A DNA stretch of 64,000 nt, taken from the NCBI GenBank assembly GCA_026874595.1, contig CM049320.1:26637214-26701213 (forward strand), in the 5' to 3' direction. The notes beneath the pieces were generated by a model. It searched no databases and was not told where the DNA came from. It saw only the letters and a list, made by a program, of their open reading frames with translations. Each line of letters begins with the position of its first letter. The stretch's first letter is position 1. Below, in pieces: positions 49,030 to 61,114 of the stretch. Made by a program: the position numbers and the translations under genes. This DNA is from Sipunculus nudus (taxonomy: Eukaryota > Annelida > Sipuncula > Golfingiida > Sipunculidae).

Positions 49030-49380
49030 GGTCTTGGCTTAGAGCACATAGCTAAGGACTGAAAGGTCCTGAGTTCTAATCTCAGCAGAGGACCGGTTGC
49101 CTATTTATCTCGATGGTGCGATGAGGTATTTACCTCGGTGAAGCGGTGAGGTATTTACATCGGTGGTTATTCTGTGTTATGACCCATGGTGTTATGGGAA
49201 TGATCCAGGACGCGCAGGTGAGGTACACCGAGCCCGTTTCACCCTAGAGTACCCGTTTGCTACTGCCCTGCCAAGTTGTCCGCATACAATATGCAATGTA
49301 CCTAGTCCAACCATCATAAATGGAGACTTTTACCCCAAAATAGGATTTAAAATGGTTCAGGTACACAGCTCGCCACCTTA
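49030..49380 (+). mobile_element. tRNA-like SINE candidate
   Basis: GGCTTAGAGCAC resembles an A box, and CCTGAGTTCTAATCTCAGC contains a B-box-like GTTCTAATC. The body has GGTGAGGTATTTAC repeated. Family relation to the other SINEs is uncertain. Confidence 0.4.
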
Positions 49381-49798
49381 ATAACTAATCTTGTAAACTT
49401 TTTTATGTAAAAACGAATCAACTGTATCACAAATAATCTTGATAGGTTGCAAATTTATTGTATTACTGAATGATTATCGCGCAGGTGAATAATCAGATTA
49501 ATAATTAATTAATAATTAAAATAAATAATAATAATAATAAAAATTAATAAAAGGCCGACCTTTCAATGGAAGTAAGTTTGAACGGAAATACGTGTACTTC
49601 ACCATTGTACCCGAGGGCCCATTTACATAGAAGAACGAATTTACTTTGGGTACCGCTAAATTTAAAGTTACAGAGAACCCTTAGCACAAGAGAGAATATT
49701 TGATTGCAAAGGGACAGTAGCACACGTGGAGAAACCCAGAAGCACTGTTTGCAGGGATGGATAAATGATTTGGGTGCCGTTTTAAAAGAGGAATTACC

Positions 49799-50160
49799 AA
49801 TTAACCAGATTCTGTGGTCAAGGAAAAGAGCACAGGATTCAAACCCGGGAGGTCTTGAGATTAAATCGCAGCTCAAGAGGGGGAGATTTTTCCCGGTTGG
49901 CCTCCACCCAAATTTAGCACTCTGCAGGATTAATGGAAAGGCTGTGCCCCAAAGGCGTATATATCACAGACAAACGAGCGCCTCTTTGGGGATTTCTCGA
50001 TGTTACGACCCAACAGTACGATTCGGGACCTACAAGCGCAGTAGACATCGGGCCTACGTGACACCAGCATATGTAAATGAACTAAGAGGAAGCGATTGCT
50101 ATTACCATGTCACGTGGACCAAAACCTAAATGGGTATCTGAAGATGTACGTATTTCAGTG
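49799..50160 (+). mobile_element. tRNA-derived SINE, copy 1
   Basis: Collinear with 62830-63165. Shared blocks include GGCCTCCACCCAAATTTAGC/CTCTGCAGG, ACAAACGAGCG, GGGATTTCTCG, CGGGCCT and the GGAAGCGA...TGTCACGT end. The head is degraded here. Confidence 0.6.
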
Positions 50161-51325
50161 AACCATCAGACAAATCACCATTAAAATAAAGTTGGTTACC
50201 TCTAATCAAATACTTATAAAATTCGGTTCACGTCAGTTTTCAGTGTACTCTAAAACCGCGTTGTGTACAATACTGTGCCATACTTCATTTTAAAGGTTAT
50301 TATCCCCGCAGTGACATAGGCGATATGAGAATAAATAATGTTTAATGTACATATAATTTTTAGTGATTTTTCCGTTTTTACTGACTTGCACGGAGGTTAG
50401 ACCAAGCACAGACGAACTGCCTTCGGCAATCACCGGAATGCGTGCATCGCGGTCACTCAACCTCAAATACTACTATTTTTCATACGAATAACGCTTACTT
50501 TCAGTGAGGGATTTGAGCCTGCCGGGCCCTACTTTTGAACGAGGCTCTCACCCACGTGCGTAGTCCGTAAAAGAGAAAAACACATGTATCTCGCTCTATG
50601 AAATGGAGAGTTTAACGAAGGGGGATTAATGACAAAACCTAATTTAAGGTCCCAATTTCAGTAACAGACGTGGGGTGGGTAGGAGTGGTGTCGGGGGTTT
50701 CAGGCCTCAACATTTGTCTGAAACGATAAAAAAATGTTGCGGTGGCTCAAAATGGGATACCGACGCTCTGCATGAAGTCCCGTTGGGTCCGCTTCTGCTA
50801 CTTACAAGGTTTCTGTCTTAAGAAACAGTTTCCTTGCAACGTACATTTAATAAATCTTTCATGTGTTCCTTACATCAACCTAATCTTGATACGTCCAACA
50901 ATAGAATCCAGTCAAATATCATCAAACACCTGAATGCCCCCGCGTCTCATTCCGGTTCGCTCTGTAGACATCATCACTGACCAGGTCTTCAAGGTAAACT
51001 ACCGGGGTATGAATTTCTTGCCACGAGGAGAGCCCCACAAAATAAATGTAAAAAATTTATACATATCTTATTGAGATTTCCCACTTAAAACCTATATTTT
51101 CTGTTAACTTTTACAATAAAAAAATGAGCCAATATTCCACATCTCAGTAAATATAGCTCCACAACCCCGGTATTAAGCCCGGTATACCAGGTTTATCAGC
51201 TAGTAAAAACATATTCCCTATCTATTTAGATTTGACCCCGTTTCTTGCGTTATTGGCCTTTTTAGGATATTAAGTGCTCTTTGTACACAGTAAACCATTT
51301 ATCCTGAATGAAAATCAGATTATAC
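50161..51325. other. Gene C intron, no feature recognised
   Basis: No EGF-like exon or repeat family was identified between the SINE and the 51326 exon. Confidence 0.4.
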
Positions 51326-51460
51326 TTGTGTTACAAGTGTCTCCAGTGTAACCTTCCGGACAATATCCTCCGAAGCACGTTCCGTCCACGGATTCACACG
51401 GGCTCGAACATCTGTGACATCGCTCCGTACAGTTACGTCCCCAGGAACCACTTGGGCAGG
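51326..51460 (-). pseudogene. Gene C EGF-like exon, acceptor AG missing
   Basis: The reading CPSGSWGRNCTERCHRC then FGGYCPEGYTGDTCNT is intact over 135 nt, with donor A/GTATAA. The expected acceptor reads TTCCCG instead of ...AG at the phase 1 boundary. The next AG lies inside the exon in another phase. Splicing of this exon is probably lost. Confidence 0.65.
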
Positions 51461-52179
51461 CGGGAATAATCATTTTACAAAAACAGTAAATTTTAATAGA
51501 TTTAAATGCTTATTCTGACCTTGTGGTATGACTGTTTTAGCTCAAAGTATACAGCGCGGGATATCAGTCTAGTATGAAGGTCACGCAAAAAAGACTCGAA
51601 CTGTTAAACATGATTTTGATTTTCAAATGAATATCCGGATACAAGTTATTCACTGGCATTTATAACATTTAAAACAGTTAATCTCTTGCCTTATCTGTAT
51701 AATATGAGTCACGGTTTGTTCTGTTCACATATAAATGAGCTTCAAGCAATTCCTGCTAAGAAACGTTCATATAGTGTTTCTGAGACGAAAGCTTGTTTAT
51801 TTACATGCTGTTAGTTCACACGGTACATGTTAACATGTTGTAAAACATAAAACACATGTGCTTAAGCTAAACGGTCTAGTTGCAAACGCTGTTTGAAAAC
51901 CCTGGTTTTGACTTGTCGATAGATATCCATTTTGATTGTGTTTGGATTCATGTCACGGGCACCGACAGGTTATTAGCTATTGGATTATATAAAAAAAAAC
52001 GAGCAGCCTTTGTACCATTGGATCAGCAGTTTTTGGCCTATCTTTATAAAGAGTTCAAGGAATTATCATCTATTATTAAGCAGACGACAAATATCAGAAT
52101 AGTTATAATAACTTTTTGTATAATCCATGGGAAATAAACCTGTTTATAAAGAAAAACTAGATGTGTCGGAACGACACGA

Positions 52180-53849
52180 ATGCCCCCGCCTGGGGCAAAT
52201 TAGAAACATTTGTTAAATTTTGAAAAAAATTTTAAGTTCATGAGTCATATGGTCAAACGTAGGTCAACAAGGGCATAATGCAAACTCGATCTGTAACGGG
52301 TCATTATCAAGCAACACACCAAAAAACATGCCAGTATCTGCAGGGACTGTGAAAAAAAGTCCATACATGTGCATTTTCCAGAAAAAAATTCTGTCTTTCA
52401 TGAAATTTTCTTTGTTTAGGAGCCGTAAAACAATCATAAGTAGGTCAACCGGGATGAAACGTGAACTCATCTGTAACTGTCATTATCTGCCCACACATAA
52501 AAAATCAGGCCCGTATCTGCAGGCATTGCGAAAAAAGTCCGTACATGTGTACTTTTTTTATGACATTTTCTATGTTAGAGCACCGTCAAACGGTGAAAAG
52601 TAGGTCAACTGGGACAAAACGCGAACTCGATCTGTAACTGGTCATTATCTGCCCACACACCAAAAATCAGGCCAATATCTGCAGGTATTGCCAAAAAAAG
52701 GTCAGTACATGTGTATATGTCATGAAAATTTTTATTTTTCATGAAATTTTCTATGTTCAGGAGCTGTAAAACGGTCAAAAGTAAGTCCACTGGGACGAAA
52801 TGTGAACTCGATCTGTAACTGGTCATTATCTGCCCACACACCAAAATCAGGCCAATATCTGCAGGTATTGCCAAAAAAGGTCAGTACAGTATATATGTCA
52901 TGAAAATTTTATATTTTTCATGAAATTTTCTATGTTCAGGAGCCGTAAAACGGTCAAAAGTAAGTCAACTGGGACGAAACGCGAAATCGATCTGAAACTG
53001 GTCAATATCTGCCCACACACCAAAAATCAGGCCAATATTTGCAGGCATTGCGAAAAAAAAAGTCCGTACATGTGTATTTGTCATGAAAATTTAAATTTTT
53101 CATGAAATTTTCTAAGTTAAGGAGCTGTAAAACGTACAAAAGTAGGTCAACTGGGACGAAACGTGAACTTGATCTGTAACTGGTCATTATCTGCCCATAC
53201 ACCAAAAATCAGGCCAATATCTGCAGGCATTGCGAAAAAAAAAGTCCGTACATGTGTATTTTGCATGAAAATTTCTATATTTCATGAACTTTTCTAAGTT
53301 AAGGAGCCATAAAACGGTTAAAATAGGTCAACTGGGACGAAATGCTAACTCGATCTGTAACTGGTCATTATCTGCCCACACACCAAAAATCAGGCCAATA
53401 TCTGCAGGCATTGCGAAAAAAGTCCGTACATATGCATTTGTCATGAAAATTAACATTTTTCATGAAATTTTCTAAGTTAAGGAGCCGTTAAACGGTCAAA
53501 AGTAGGTCAACTGGGACGAAACGCGAACTCGATCTGTAACTGGTCATTATCTGCCTTCAAACCAAAAATCAGGCCAATATCTGCAGGCATTGCGAAAAAA
53601 AGTCCGTACATGTGTATTTGTCATGAAAATTTCTATTTTTTATGAAATTTTCTAAAGTAGGTCAACCAGGACAAAACGCGAACTCGATCTGTAACTGGTC
53701 ATTATCTGCCCACACACCAAAAATCAGGCCAATATCTGCAGGCATTGCGAAAAAAAGTCCGTACAACCGTTTTATTTCGGAAGGACGGAAGGACGGAATG
53801 ACGGACATGGGTAAAACTATATGCCCCGGCCACTTTGTGGCGGGGGCAT
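52180..53849. mobile_element. TIR-bounded element filled with 180-bp tandem repeats
   Basis: The ends ATGCCCCCGCC (52180-52190) and GGCGGGGGCAT (53839-53849) are perfect 11-bp inverted repeats. The interior is nine copies of a unit of about 180 bp, marked by CTCGATCTGTAACTGG near 52285, 52465, 52626, 52806, 52986, 53167, 53348, 53527 and 53682; two units have internal deletions. A hairpin made of TGCCCCGGCCAC and GTGGCGGGGGCA closes the right end. Non-autonomous elements with tandem cores are known in bivalves (pearl/Helitron-like); membership is inference. It lies in a gene C intron. Confidence 0.72.
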
Positions 53850-53891
53850 AAAAATAGAACATCAGTAAATGATTTCAATGACCACACTCAC

Positions 53892-54093
53892 GTTGGTCGC
53901 ACTTCTCTCCGGCGTAACCATCTTGGCATGTCCCATTTGGACAGGCACCGGAAGTGACGTCACAACTAGAGTTAAGGCACATGCCGCAATCATATTTACA
54001 ATTAGCACCGCCCGTCTGTGACGTCACACATAACACCGGAACAGTGTCCACAGACATGAGCGCAGTTTGCACCCCACTTATTGGGATCACACT
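53892..54093 (-). pseudogene. Gene C EGF-like exon with internal deletion and frameshift
   Basis: The first module runs CDPNKWGANCAHVCGHC to VTDGRC and hits TAA (54004-54002). The second continues in another frame as GANCKYDCGMC to GYAGEKCDQ with donor C/GTGAGT. About ten residues between modules are missing and the 202-nt length breaks the 1-1 phase, so a small deletion is the simplest cause. Confidence 0.68.
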
Positions 54094-54420
54094 CTGTTTG
54101 TATATATTCATAATGTCGCACATTATTATTTATACATGAAAACGCAACATCTTTGAAATTAACAAGACTTTGGTGTGACAACATTTAATTATTATAATTA
54201 TCAGTTAATACGTACAATGACATACTTTTCATTCACTGGTTGTGGTTGTGGTCAATGGGTCGCTCTTATATAATAGTCAAGTTTAGTCATTTTAAAGCAA
54301 AGACATTATTACTGCAGCTAAGTAAATATAGGTAGGAATATATATATGTTTGTGTGTGTGTGTGTGAAAGAAGGAAATTACAATAAGAGAAGAGAATGTC
54401 AATGTTACCAGAAAAATCAC

Positions 54421-54558
54421 CTGTTAAACATTTGGGTCCTGAGTACCCTGGCCGGCATGCACTGTCAGGACATGTGTCGTCTACAGCGTCACAGTGTCCG
54501 TTACTACATTCACCACATCGGTGTTGGCATCTGTCACCCCACAAACCAGCCGGACAAA
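54421..54558 (-). pseudogene. Gene C EGF-like exon, intact, next to acceptor array
   Basis: 138 nt, phase 1-1: CPAGLWGDRCQHRCGEC, CDAVDDTCPDSAC, GYSGPKCLT. Acceptor ATTAAAG, donor G/GTGATT. Its 5' part and acceptor are repeated three more times upstream. Confidence 0.72.
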
Positions 54559-54820
54559 CTTTAATAAATCAAAAAACAAACATGTTACCACGCTCACCAC
54601 ATATATACAGGCATCTGTCACCCCACAAACCACCTGGGCAAGCTTTAATAAAACAACCAACAAACATATTACCACACTCACCCCATCAACAGAGACAACC
54701 GTCATCTCACAAACCAATTGGGCAAGCTTTTATAAAACAACCAACAAACATACTACCACACTCACCACATCTGCGTTAGCATTTGTCACCCGACCAACCA
54801 GCCGGACAGGTTGTTATCAG
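54501..54820. repeat. 84-bp tandem array copying a splice acceptor
   Basis: Units begin at 54501, 54585, 54669 and 54753. On the minus strand each has TTTTATWAAAG/CTTGCC (acceptor and EGF start) and, 45 nt later in most copies, TGTG/GTGAG, a donor-like change from TGTGGTGAATG of the real exon. 84 is a multiple of three, so the EGF frame is kept, though the frame also meets stops. Confidence 0.85.
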
Positions 54821-54999
54821 ATTACTGACAAAACGCTACAAAACTCATCGTGTCTAGAGCAAACGCTACACAGCTCCGTTTGCTTTCGACAAGTGTCGTT
54901 TACAATGCTAAGTTGCTGTTTTTGCTCTTCGCCATTTTTATAGATTGCCGCCATATGTGCGCGGACAAAATAATAGCCTCTCATCCTTGGCTCACCCTG

Positions 55000-56418
55000 T
55001 GTGCGGCAGATTAAAACGTTCCTAAAGTTTCAAAGAGCAACATAACATTCGGTGAATGTTCCTTCAGTTTCATGGCCCAAAAGGTCTAGAATTCGCTTCC
55101 TACTGAATTTAGAAAATTTGCGACCCTTACATCAATTTTAGCTTATTTGTTTTTAACTTTTATCTTTAAGATGTATTTGCATTTTGCATTGCACACAATA
55201 GAGAAATACATAGGGGGAAAATGAAAGAAATGTGGGCTCGAAGAGAGGTACAGGGTTTAGATTTTTATTTCTTCGAAGATTTGTTTCTGCATTTTGGTAT
55301 GAGCTTCTGCGTAGCTAAGACCTTTGGGTCCGACTATCGAGGACAGTTGATAGAAAAGACTATATATCTTTTATTATTAATATCTACTCAGGCATCTGTC
55401 TCTCAATCAGCAGCTCGTAGAAGTAATACCCGTGATTAAACACACACATATATTACAGTGTGTATTTTCACAGATGAAAATTATAGTTTTTTTTTACAAT
55501 ATAAAGATTAATATATTTTATTATATCGATTTTTAATATGTGTCATGCGTCAACATGCATGGAAAGGATCATGGCAATAAATGAGTCATTCGGATACTGA
55601 TAATTTTGTATAAAATTTTAAATTATACTTTGGTACAAAGGCCCCATCACAGTGACCCAATGTCTTGCGTCCAGGGAGCTTTTTTTAAGGATCTCACTGG
55701 ATGTCTTTTCAGGAAATTGTAAGTCCAACGGGTACAATTTGTACCCTGTTAACGGACGACAGTACGACCAGACAGACTACCGACAAAGAGTGATCTCTGT
55801 GATAGCTATAGCTCAGATGACGTTCAGTCCGCTGAGCTAAAAAGGAAATGACTGGTGAACAAATATCTACATAAAACGATATGAACACCTTGACTATAAT
55901 AAAAATAACGATTATTCTGAAGGCTAAATACGACCGCAAATGTCGTAAACTGGATTAACCATGTATTTCTTGATATATAATGTCAACTAGAAATCTGCAT
56001 TCAAAGGAATGCTAGCCTCCACCCCGTGGGTGTCCCTGTTATTGATTGTCCCTATACCGTGTTTGCTTTCGCACATTCGGCCCATATTCCCAGGTTCTGT
56101 ACATTTGTGACTGTACATTTGTGAATATCACTTGATGACGTTCCTGCATCCGGATTCTTCATTTGGCCATTCTCGAAATGCATTGAAAGTTTCATGAGAT
56201 TCCGTTCATGATTGCCCGAGTTATGTCGTTCTCACACACAAATATACACGGACGGGAATGAATGCATACCATAGCTGGGGGGGGGGGCAATATTAATCAT
56301 AATTCAAGCGCGAAAATACGGAAAAACCTAAGGAAGAAATACAGCTAAAACCTATTTACAGAATGTTTGGATCAGAATTCACTGGAAATCTCACGTATTA
56401 TGTTGTTTATCGTATTAC
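55000..56418. other. Gene C intron, no exon recognised
   Basis: AT-rich sequence with a G run near 56279-56288. Segments near 55740-55835 and 57270-57345 share a CAGCTGAGCTAAAA-type end and may be one dispersed repeat. Confidence 0.4.
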
Positions 56419-56553
56419 CTGTGTTACACAGCCGCCCAATGTACCCAGGCTGACATCCACCTGTACATGTGCCATATGACCTTTGACATAGTCCCGCGCT
56501 GCAGCTTCCGAACTGATCGGTACAATTGAGACCCTAAGTTCCCGTTGGACATT
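56419..56553 (-). pseudogene. Gene C EGF-like exon, TAG at a Trp position
   Basis: 135 nt, phase 1-1, starting CPTGT then TAG (56536-56534), then GLNCTDQFGSC and GGCQPGYIGRLCNT. Paralogous modules have Trp there (GxWG), so TGG to TAG is likely. Donor G/GTAATA. Confidence 0.68.
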
Positions 56554-56879
56554 CTTAAAACAAATACGATTAGGTTTAGCAATTTCAGAGATGTTATATT
56601 ACAGCGAACGACCGTACCTGGATACAGAAAGGCCTGCATTGAGTCGTGACAGTAGTTAAAATGTACAAAAAAAAAACAAAAGTTAGGCGGCTGAATAATC
56701 CATTATTAAGTTGGATTTATTTACTTTCCATAAAAGGTTGCTAAAGTATGTAGTAAAAGTATGAAATATCATTTTGCTCTGTTAAGAGTCAGAAAACTAT
56801 ATAAATGTATTTAACCTTAGGAATAATAATACATCCATACAGCACCAGGTGGCATCCCCTGACACAGACACGTGACATG

Positions 56880-57040
56880 TAAAATCGAACCCCTCGCCAT
56901 CCTTGCAGTCGTCCCCCCCCCCCCCTTCCAGTAACCAGGCTGACACAGAATACACGTGCCGTTGATATGGTTACAGGTTGCCTCCAGACATTGACCGCAT
57001 GTCTCCGAACAGTTCAATCCCCACAATCCAATGCCACACA
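56880..57040 (-). pseudogene. Gene C EGF-like exon, homopolymer frameshift
   Basis: Acceptor CTTACAG. CGIGLWGLNCSETCGQC runs into CQPGYW, after which a G13 run (C13 at 56913-56925) throws the frame. The in-frame continuation DDCKDGEG lies in another phase. The 3' boundary is uncertain because no donor follows the expected CK. Confidence 0.58.
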
Positions 57041-57509
57041 CTGTAAGAAACATGAATCCGCCAAGTGACAATTATAAATGCAGCCTAACGAATACACGCA
57101 TGCGTATCAAACACAATGCAGTAACAGATTAGTCTAGCTAGTTGTCCATAGGCCATAATAACGGACGGACGAAGCCGTCTGAGGCTTTTCCTCTTCAACA
57201 TTTTTGGTTACAAGATTACCTTTCAGAATGTATCAGCAGGTGCGGTAGGAACGTCCTGGGTCTTACGGTAACGATTTGTTACGGCCGGCCGACCGGACGA
57301 ACAGACGACGACAAGCGCTAAAGCTCAGACCAGCTGAGCTAAAATCAGCTGAGCAAAAGTCTGGTGCAAAGAATTAATTCAACTGTTGATTTGTTTTGTA
57401 TAATTCTCGACACAGACACTGTTTTCATTATCTCCTTGTTATCATATACCTTTAAACATTCTTAATCAATAATTACACTTTTCGAGTTTATTAGAATTTG
57501 AACACAAAC

Positions 57510-57646
57510 CTGTTCTACACTGATTTCCCGTATATCCTGTTTGGCATCCTCCGGGTGTTCATGTTCCGCCAGTTGCACCACATATGCCATAACTGCACTG
57601 CCCGCACTTCTCACTTCAGTTCTATCCCAGATTCCCGCCGGGCAGT
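57510..57646 (-). pseudogene. Gene C EGF-like exon, frameshift and two TGA at Cys positions
   Basis: It starts CPAGIWDR. One A is missing, after which TGA (57618-57616), SEKCGQCSYGICGATGGT, TGA (57561-57559) and TPGGCQTGYTGNQCRT follow. Both TGA codons sit where the EGF pattern needs Cys. The 137-nt length confirms the one-base loss. Donor G/GTTTGT is weak. Confidence 0.65.
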
Positions 57647-57899
57647 CTGCGGCGAGAGAGAATATCAAGAATTTGTTTGAATTTTTTAATGTACCACTAG
57701 AACAAGACACATTCAAGACAATATATTATTGTTATGAATATCAGCTAATGTATGATAATATCTGCCACGCAATAGTTTCTATCTTACCCATTGGAAATGA
57801 GTCCGGTTCTAAGGGAAATTTATCAATCAAAAACGCTGGAGAACTCCTCCATAACAAAGTAAAAAGGCAAATTAACCTGGACACGTGGCGTCCATAGGG

Positions 57900-59038
57900 G
57901 ATTTCCTTTCATTTAGGTCACATGGAAGATATGAAAAAGCGCAGGCCACTTTGGGTATTTAATTAGCTTAAACGTGTATCTCTTAATATCTGACGATCTT
58001 AAAGCATTTTTATTATACCTGGTACGATATATCCACGGTGTACATAATAGACATACGATAAAGGATTAAAAATTATATTATAGCTGCTCCCTGGAGTGGA
58101 GAAACTTGTAGAATTTTTACAAAGAGTTAATGTGAGTCTCCGTTAGTCGGTCTTTGAAGGTAATATTCCATAATCCCTCAAATCGAAATCAGTCCAAAAG
58201 TTGTTTCATATGAGTATAAGACACATAAAGCATGTATCATTTTAAACAAAGTAAAGAAGTTCTTTCTGATGGTAAATGTATTACATTTTATTTTACGTAA
58301 TGTTTTAACATTTTTTTTCATTTAAATTTTTAAAAGCTATACGATTTCAACTGACCATTTACAGCAAACCACTTTACAGTGTTAATCAAATTAAACGGCT
58401 TTTATTGTGTTTGACTTTTTCTTCTATCATGTTTCTTTCTAACGTGAAAATAATTATTTTAAATAAAGGTTAAATAAAACAGAAAACAAGAAAACTGTTT
58501 TAAAATGATGTTTTATATGTGGGTCTAATTTAATTTTTAATTGAACTTTTGTAGGTTTTTTTGATTGAAGGGTTTTAGCATAGATGATACCTTAAAACGC
58601 TGTGTATTTTATTGTCAGATTGCAGAGGCTAACCTTACAAAGGTGAGAATCATATAAACAATAGATACACTGATATTAGCATGCAGCTGCAGTACTAATA
58701 AACTCATATATAGGACGTCTTTGTTGCGTACCTCTTGTAATAAATATGGCAGCATAAGTAGTATGAGAATGAAAACTGGAATATTAGAAAATATGGAAGT
58801 TTGCCTGTCACAGAAGAGGTGACGTCACTCTGACTATTATACCCATGAAGGTAGGGAGTTAATCAATCTCACATGCTTTGTCTTATTGTGATTAGAGGGG
58901 TCTTGTTTCAGGGGATATTAGAAATATCCCCCTCCATATTTTAGGGATGTGGGACAATGTTTCTTTTTTTTCCATGACATTGTGGGTAAATAAATCACAG
59001 ATTTCTTTTATTTAGAGATAATTCTTTAAGACAATTAT

Positions 59039-59092
<54 letters not shown>

Positions 59093-59157
59093 TTTTTCTG
59101 ATCGGATAAAAATTAAACTTAACTGTCGAAGGTAAAACGCACGAGACAAGTTCTCAC
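57900..59157. other. Gene C intron with (TA)n tract
   Basis: No exon was found. A (TA)n tract lies at 59042-59091, close to the 59158 donor. Confidence 0.45.
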
Positions 59158-59289
59158 CTTTCGTACATAAGTCGCCAGTGTATCCATCAACACAGGCGGC
59201 ACAAACACCAGTGACAGCGTTACAGGTGCCGTCTGCACTATGTCCACAGGCAGATCTACAGTCTAGGCCCCATCTCCCAGCTGGGCATG
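59158..59289 (-). pseudogene. Gene C EGF-like exon, intact
   Basis: 132 nt, phase 1-1: CPAGRWGLDCRSACGHSADG, CNAVTGVCAAC, GYTGDLCTK. Acceptor GTTTAG, donor G/GTGAGA. Confidence 0.72.
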
Positions 59290-60564
59290 CTAAACAACCA
59301 GAGAATGTAAAATCGATAATACATCCTTGTTCTAAACAGATCTGACTTTAAAATCTCTCTTTAACATATCTATCATGTTATGGAACCAAAGCTTCAATGG
59401 GTTTTACTGGTGAATATACGGGTCTTGTTCATTGTTGATTTTTTATCGAAAAAGCCACGCAATTCTGTCAAGTCACCAATCACAGTCTTGATATACATTT
59501 AATTAAGCATTTACTGGTAAACATTTTATTTAAATGATTTAAACTTATATTCATGCAAACGAGATTACTAATTGGAAAAGTTAATGAAGATTATTTAATC
59601 ATTGCAGTTTGAAAATTACTAACAATACTGTACGTATGATGCACAGTAAAATGCGACGATAAAAATTTAAAAGCCGTTTCGAGAACTAATGAATATAAAT
59701 GGCATTACAACTGATTTTAAAGACATCACAAAATAAAACTTCAGCGTTCGATTTAAATCGAAGGTTAAACATTTAATTATGTAATCAGTTATAACCTAGA
59801 AATGCCTGAATATATCTACACGGGATGGCTGTTTTTGAAATTAATGATTAAATTTACAATACGGTTAACATTATTAGAATTTGAGCAATGTGGACACGGT
59901 TATATCGTTGATTGAACTACCAGGATACCACGTGTCATGCGGATTCAAATGACCTACACAATTTAATGGGGTTTCCTTGAGTTGTATCTTAACTAATCAC
60001 ACATATTTATAAAACTCCAGTCATAACTTTTTGAGGTTAGGTGAATAACAATGAATAACTACCTAAATCTTCCCTCTCTTTTCTCTCATCTCAGTTTCAT
60101 CACGCCCCTAATTAACACAGGTCAATGAGAAAGTTCCCCAAAGCTGTTCTGCCAATCACAAGGCATTGGTATTGGCCCCGCCTTCCAGGGGGATTCATCA
60201 AAATTGGATAAACCCTAGATTCCTGTCTCAATTGGGATAAATATTTAAGCAAAATGAAGGGTTAGCACGCGGGTACAGACCCATACCTCCATAAACACAA
60301 CATACCTACCTACGGAAGACCATTTTAATTTATGATTAATTATACATTATACAGTCTGATAATAAGTTCAGAATGTTTTATATTTCCATTCGATAGTGTT
60401 GTTTATAATATTTAGATTATGTAAGTAGATTCTGTCAAATATAAATTACCTCACCAGAATTAGAAAGCAAACAACCAACGGCGGCAAAATCAAATTACTT
60501 CATGTGTTTATGTGTCTAAATGTGTGTAGGATGTATCTACTGTCCGGAGATGTTTTGTCTATAC
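59290..60564. other. Gene C intron, no feature recognised
   Basis: AT-rich sequence with no exon-like Cys pattern on either strand and no clear repeat. Confidence 0.4.
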
Positions 60565-60702
60565 CTTGGTCACACCGTGGTCCTCTGAATCCTGGTAAAC
60601 AACGGCCGGAAGGGCAGGCGCCATCTATCGGAGAGCACCTTCCCAACGCTCACTTTCCACAAACGCTGGTACACGTGCTGCCATAGCGACCACGTGCGCA
60701 TG
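60565..60702 (-). pseudogene. Gene C first EGF-like exon, TGA at a Cys position
   Basis: CARGRYGSTCTSVCGK then TGA (60652-60650), then ALGRCSPIDGACPSGRCLPG and GPRCDQ. The TGA replaces a conserved Cys. The expected phase 1 acceptor directly before CA-TGC reads GG instead of AG. A CAG seven bases upstream (exon start 60709) would shift the frame. Confidence 0.65.
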
Positions 60703-61114
60703 CCATTATCTGTTAAAAAAAGTGTCCTACATTCAGTAGTTAGGCGCTATTGACACAGTTATACTGCTACAACTATTGTCGCGGCGACAATTAAGAACTG
60801 TATAAAATGTGGTACAAACTGATTTTTAACTGATATCCCCGGTTTTAGGAAGCAGACACAAAGGCCATGTTATTTTCTTCTTGTAAAATTTTAATTTTAC
60901 AAGAATTCAGAATTTCTTCGACCAGTTGTACAATAAAGTGTAAATCCTAATAATTTATTTAGTATTTGTATGCAATTTATAAGTTACGAGTCGAGAACTA
61001 TCTTCGGTTCTATAGTTACTTTATAAGACAACATCACATCTTATCAGAAAAAAAAAATTCAAGCAATTCATGAATTATCTTAAAATGCCTCGAAGTCAGT
61101 AAATGGTAGGTAAC

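Noticed and set aside
54494-54943. 149-residue plus-strand frame
   Set aside because: It is the antisense of the 84-bp repeat array of gene C; the Thr/Pro-rich sequence is a repeat by-product.
56000-56110. Possible relic EGF exon on the minus strand (PGNMGRMCES)
   Set aside because: Only one short match to an EGF end, with no other cysteines in register.
57510-60702. Gene C as a selenoprotein using TGA for Sec at Cys positions
   Set aside because: The same gene also carries TAG, frameshifts and damaged acceptors, and no SECIS-like structure was recognised. Ordinary decay explains it better; kept only as a low-interest check.
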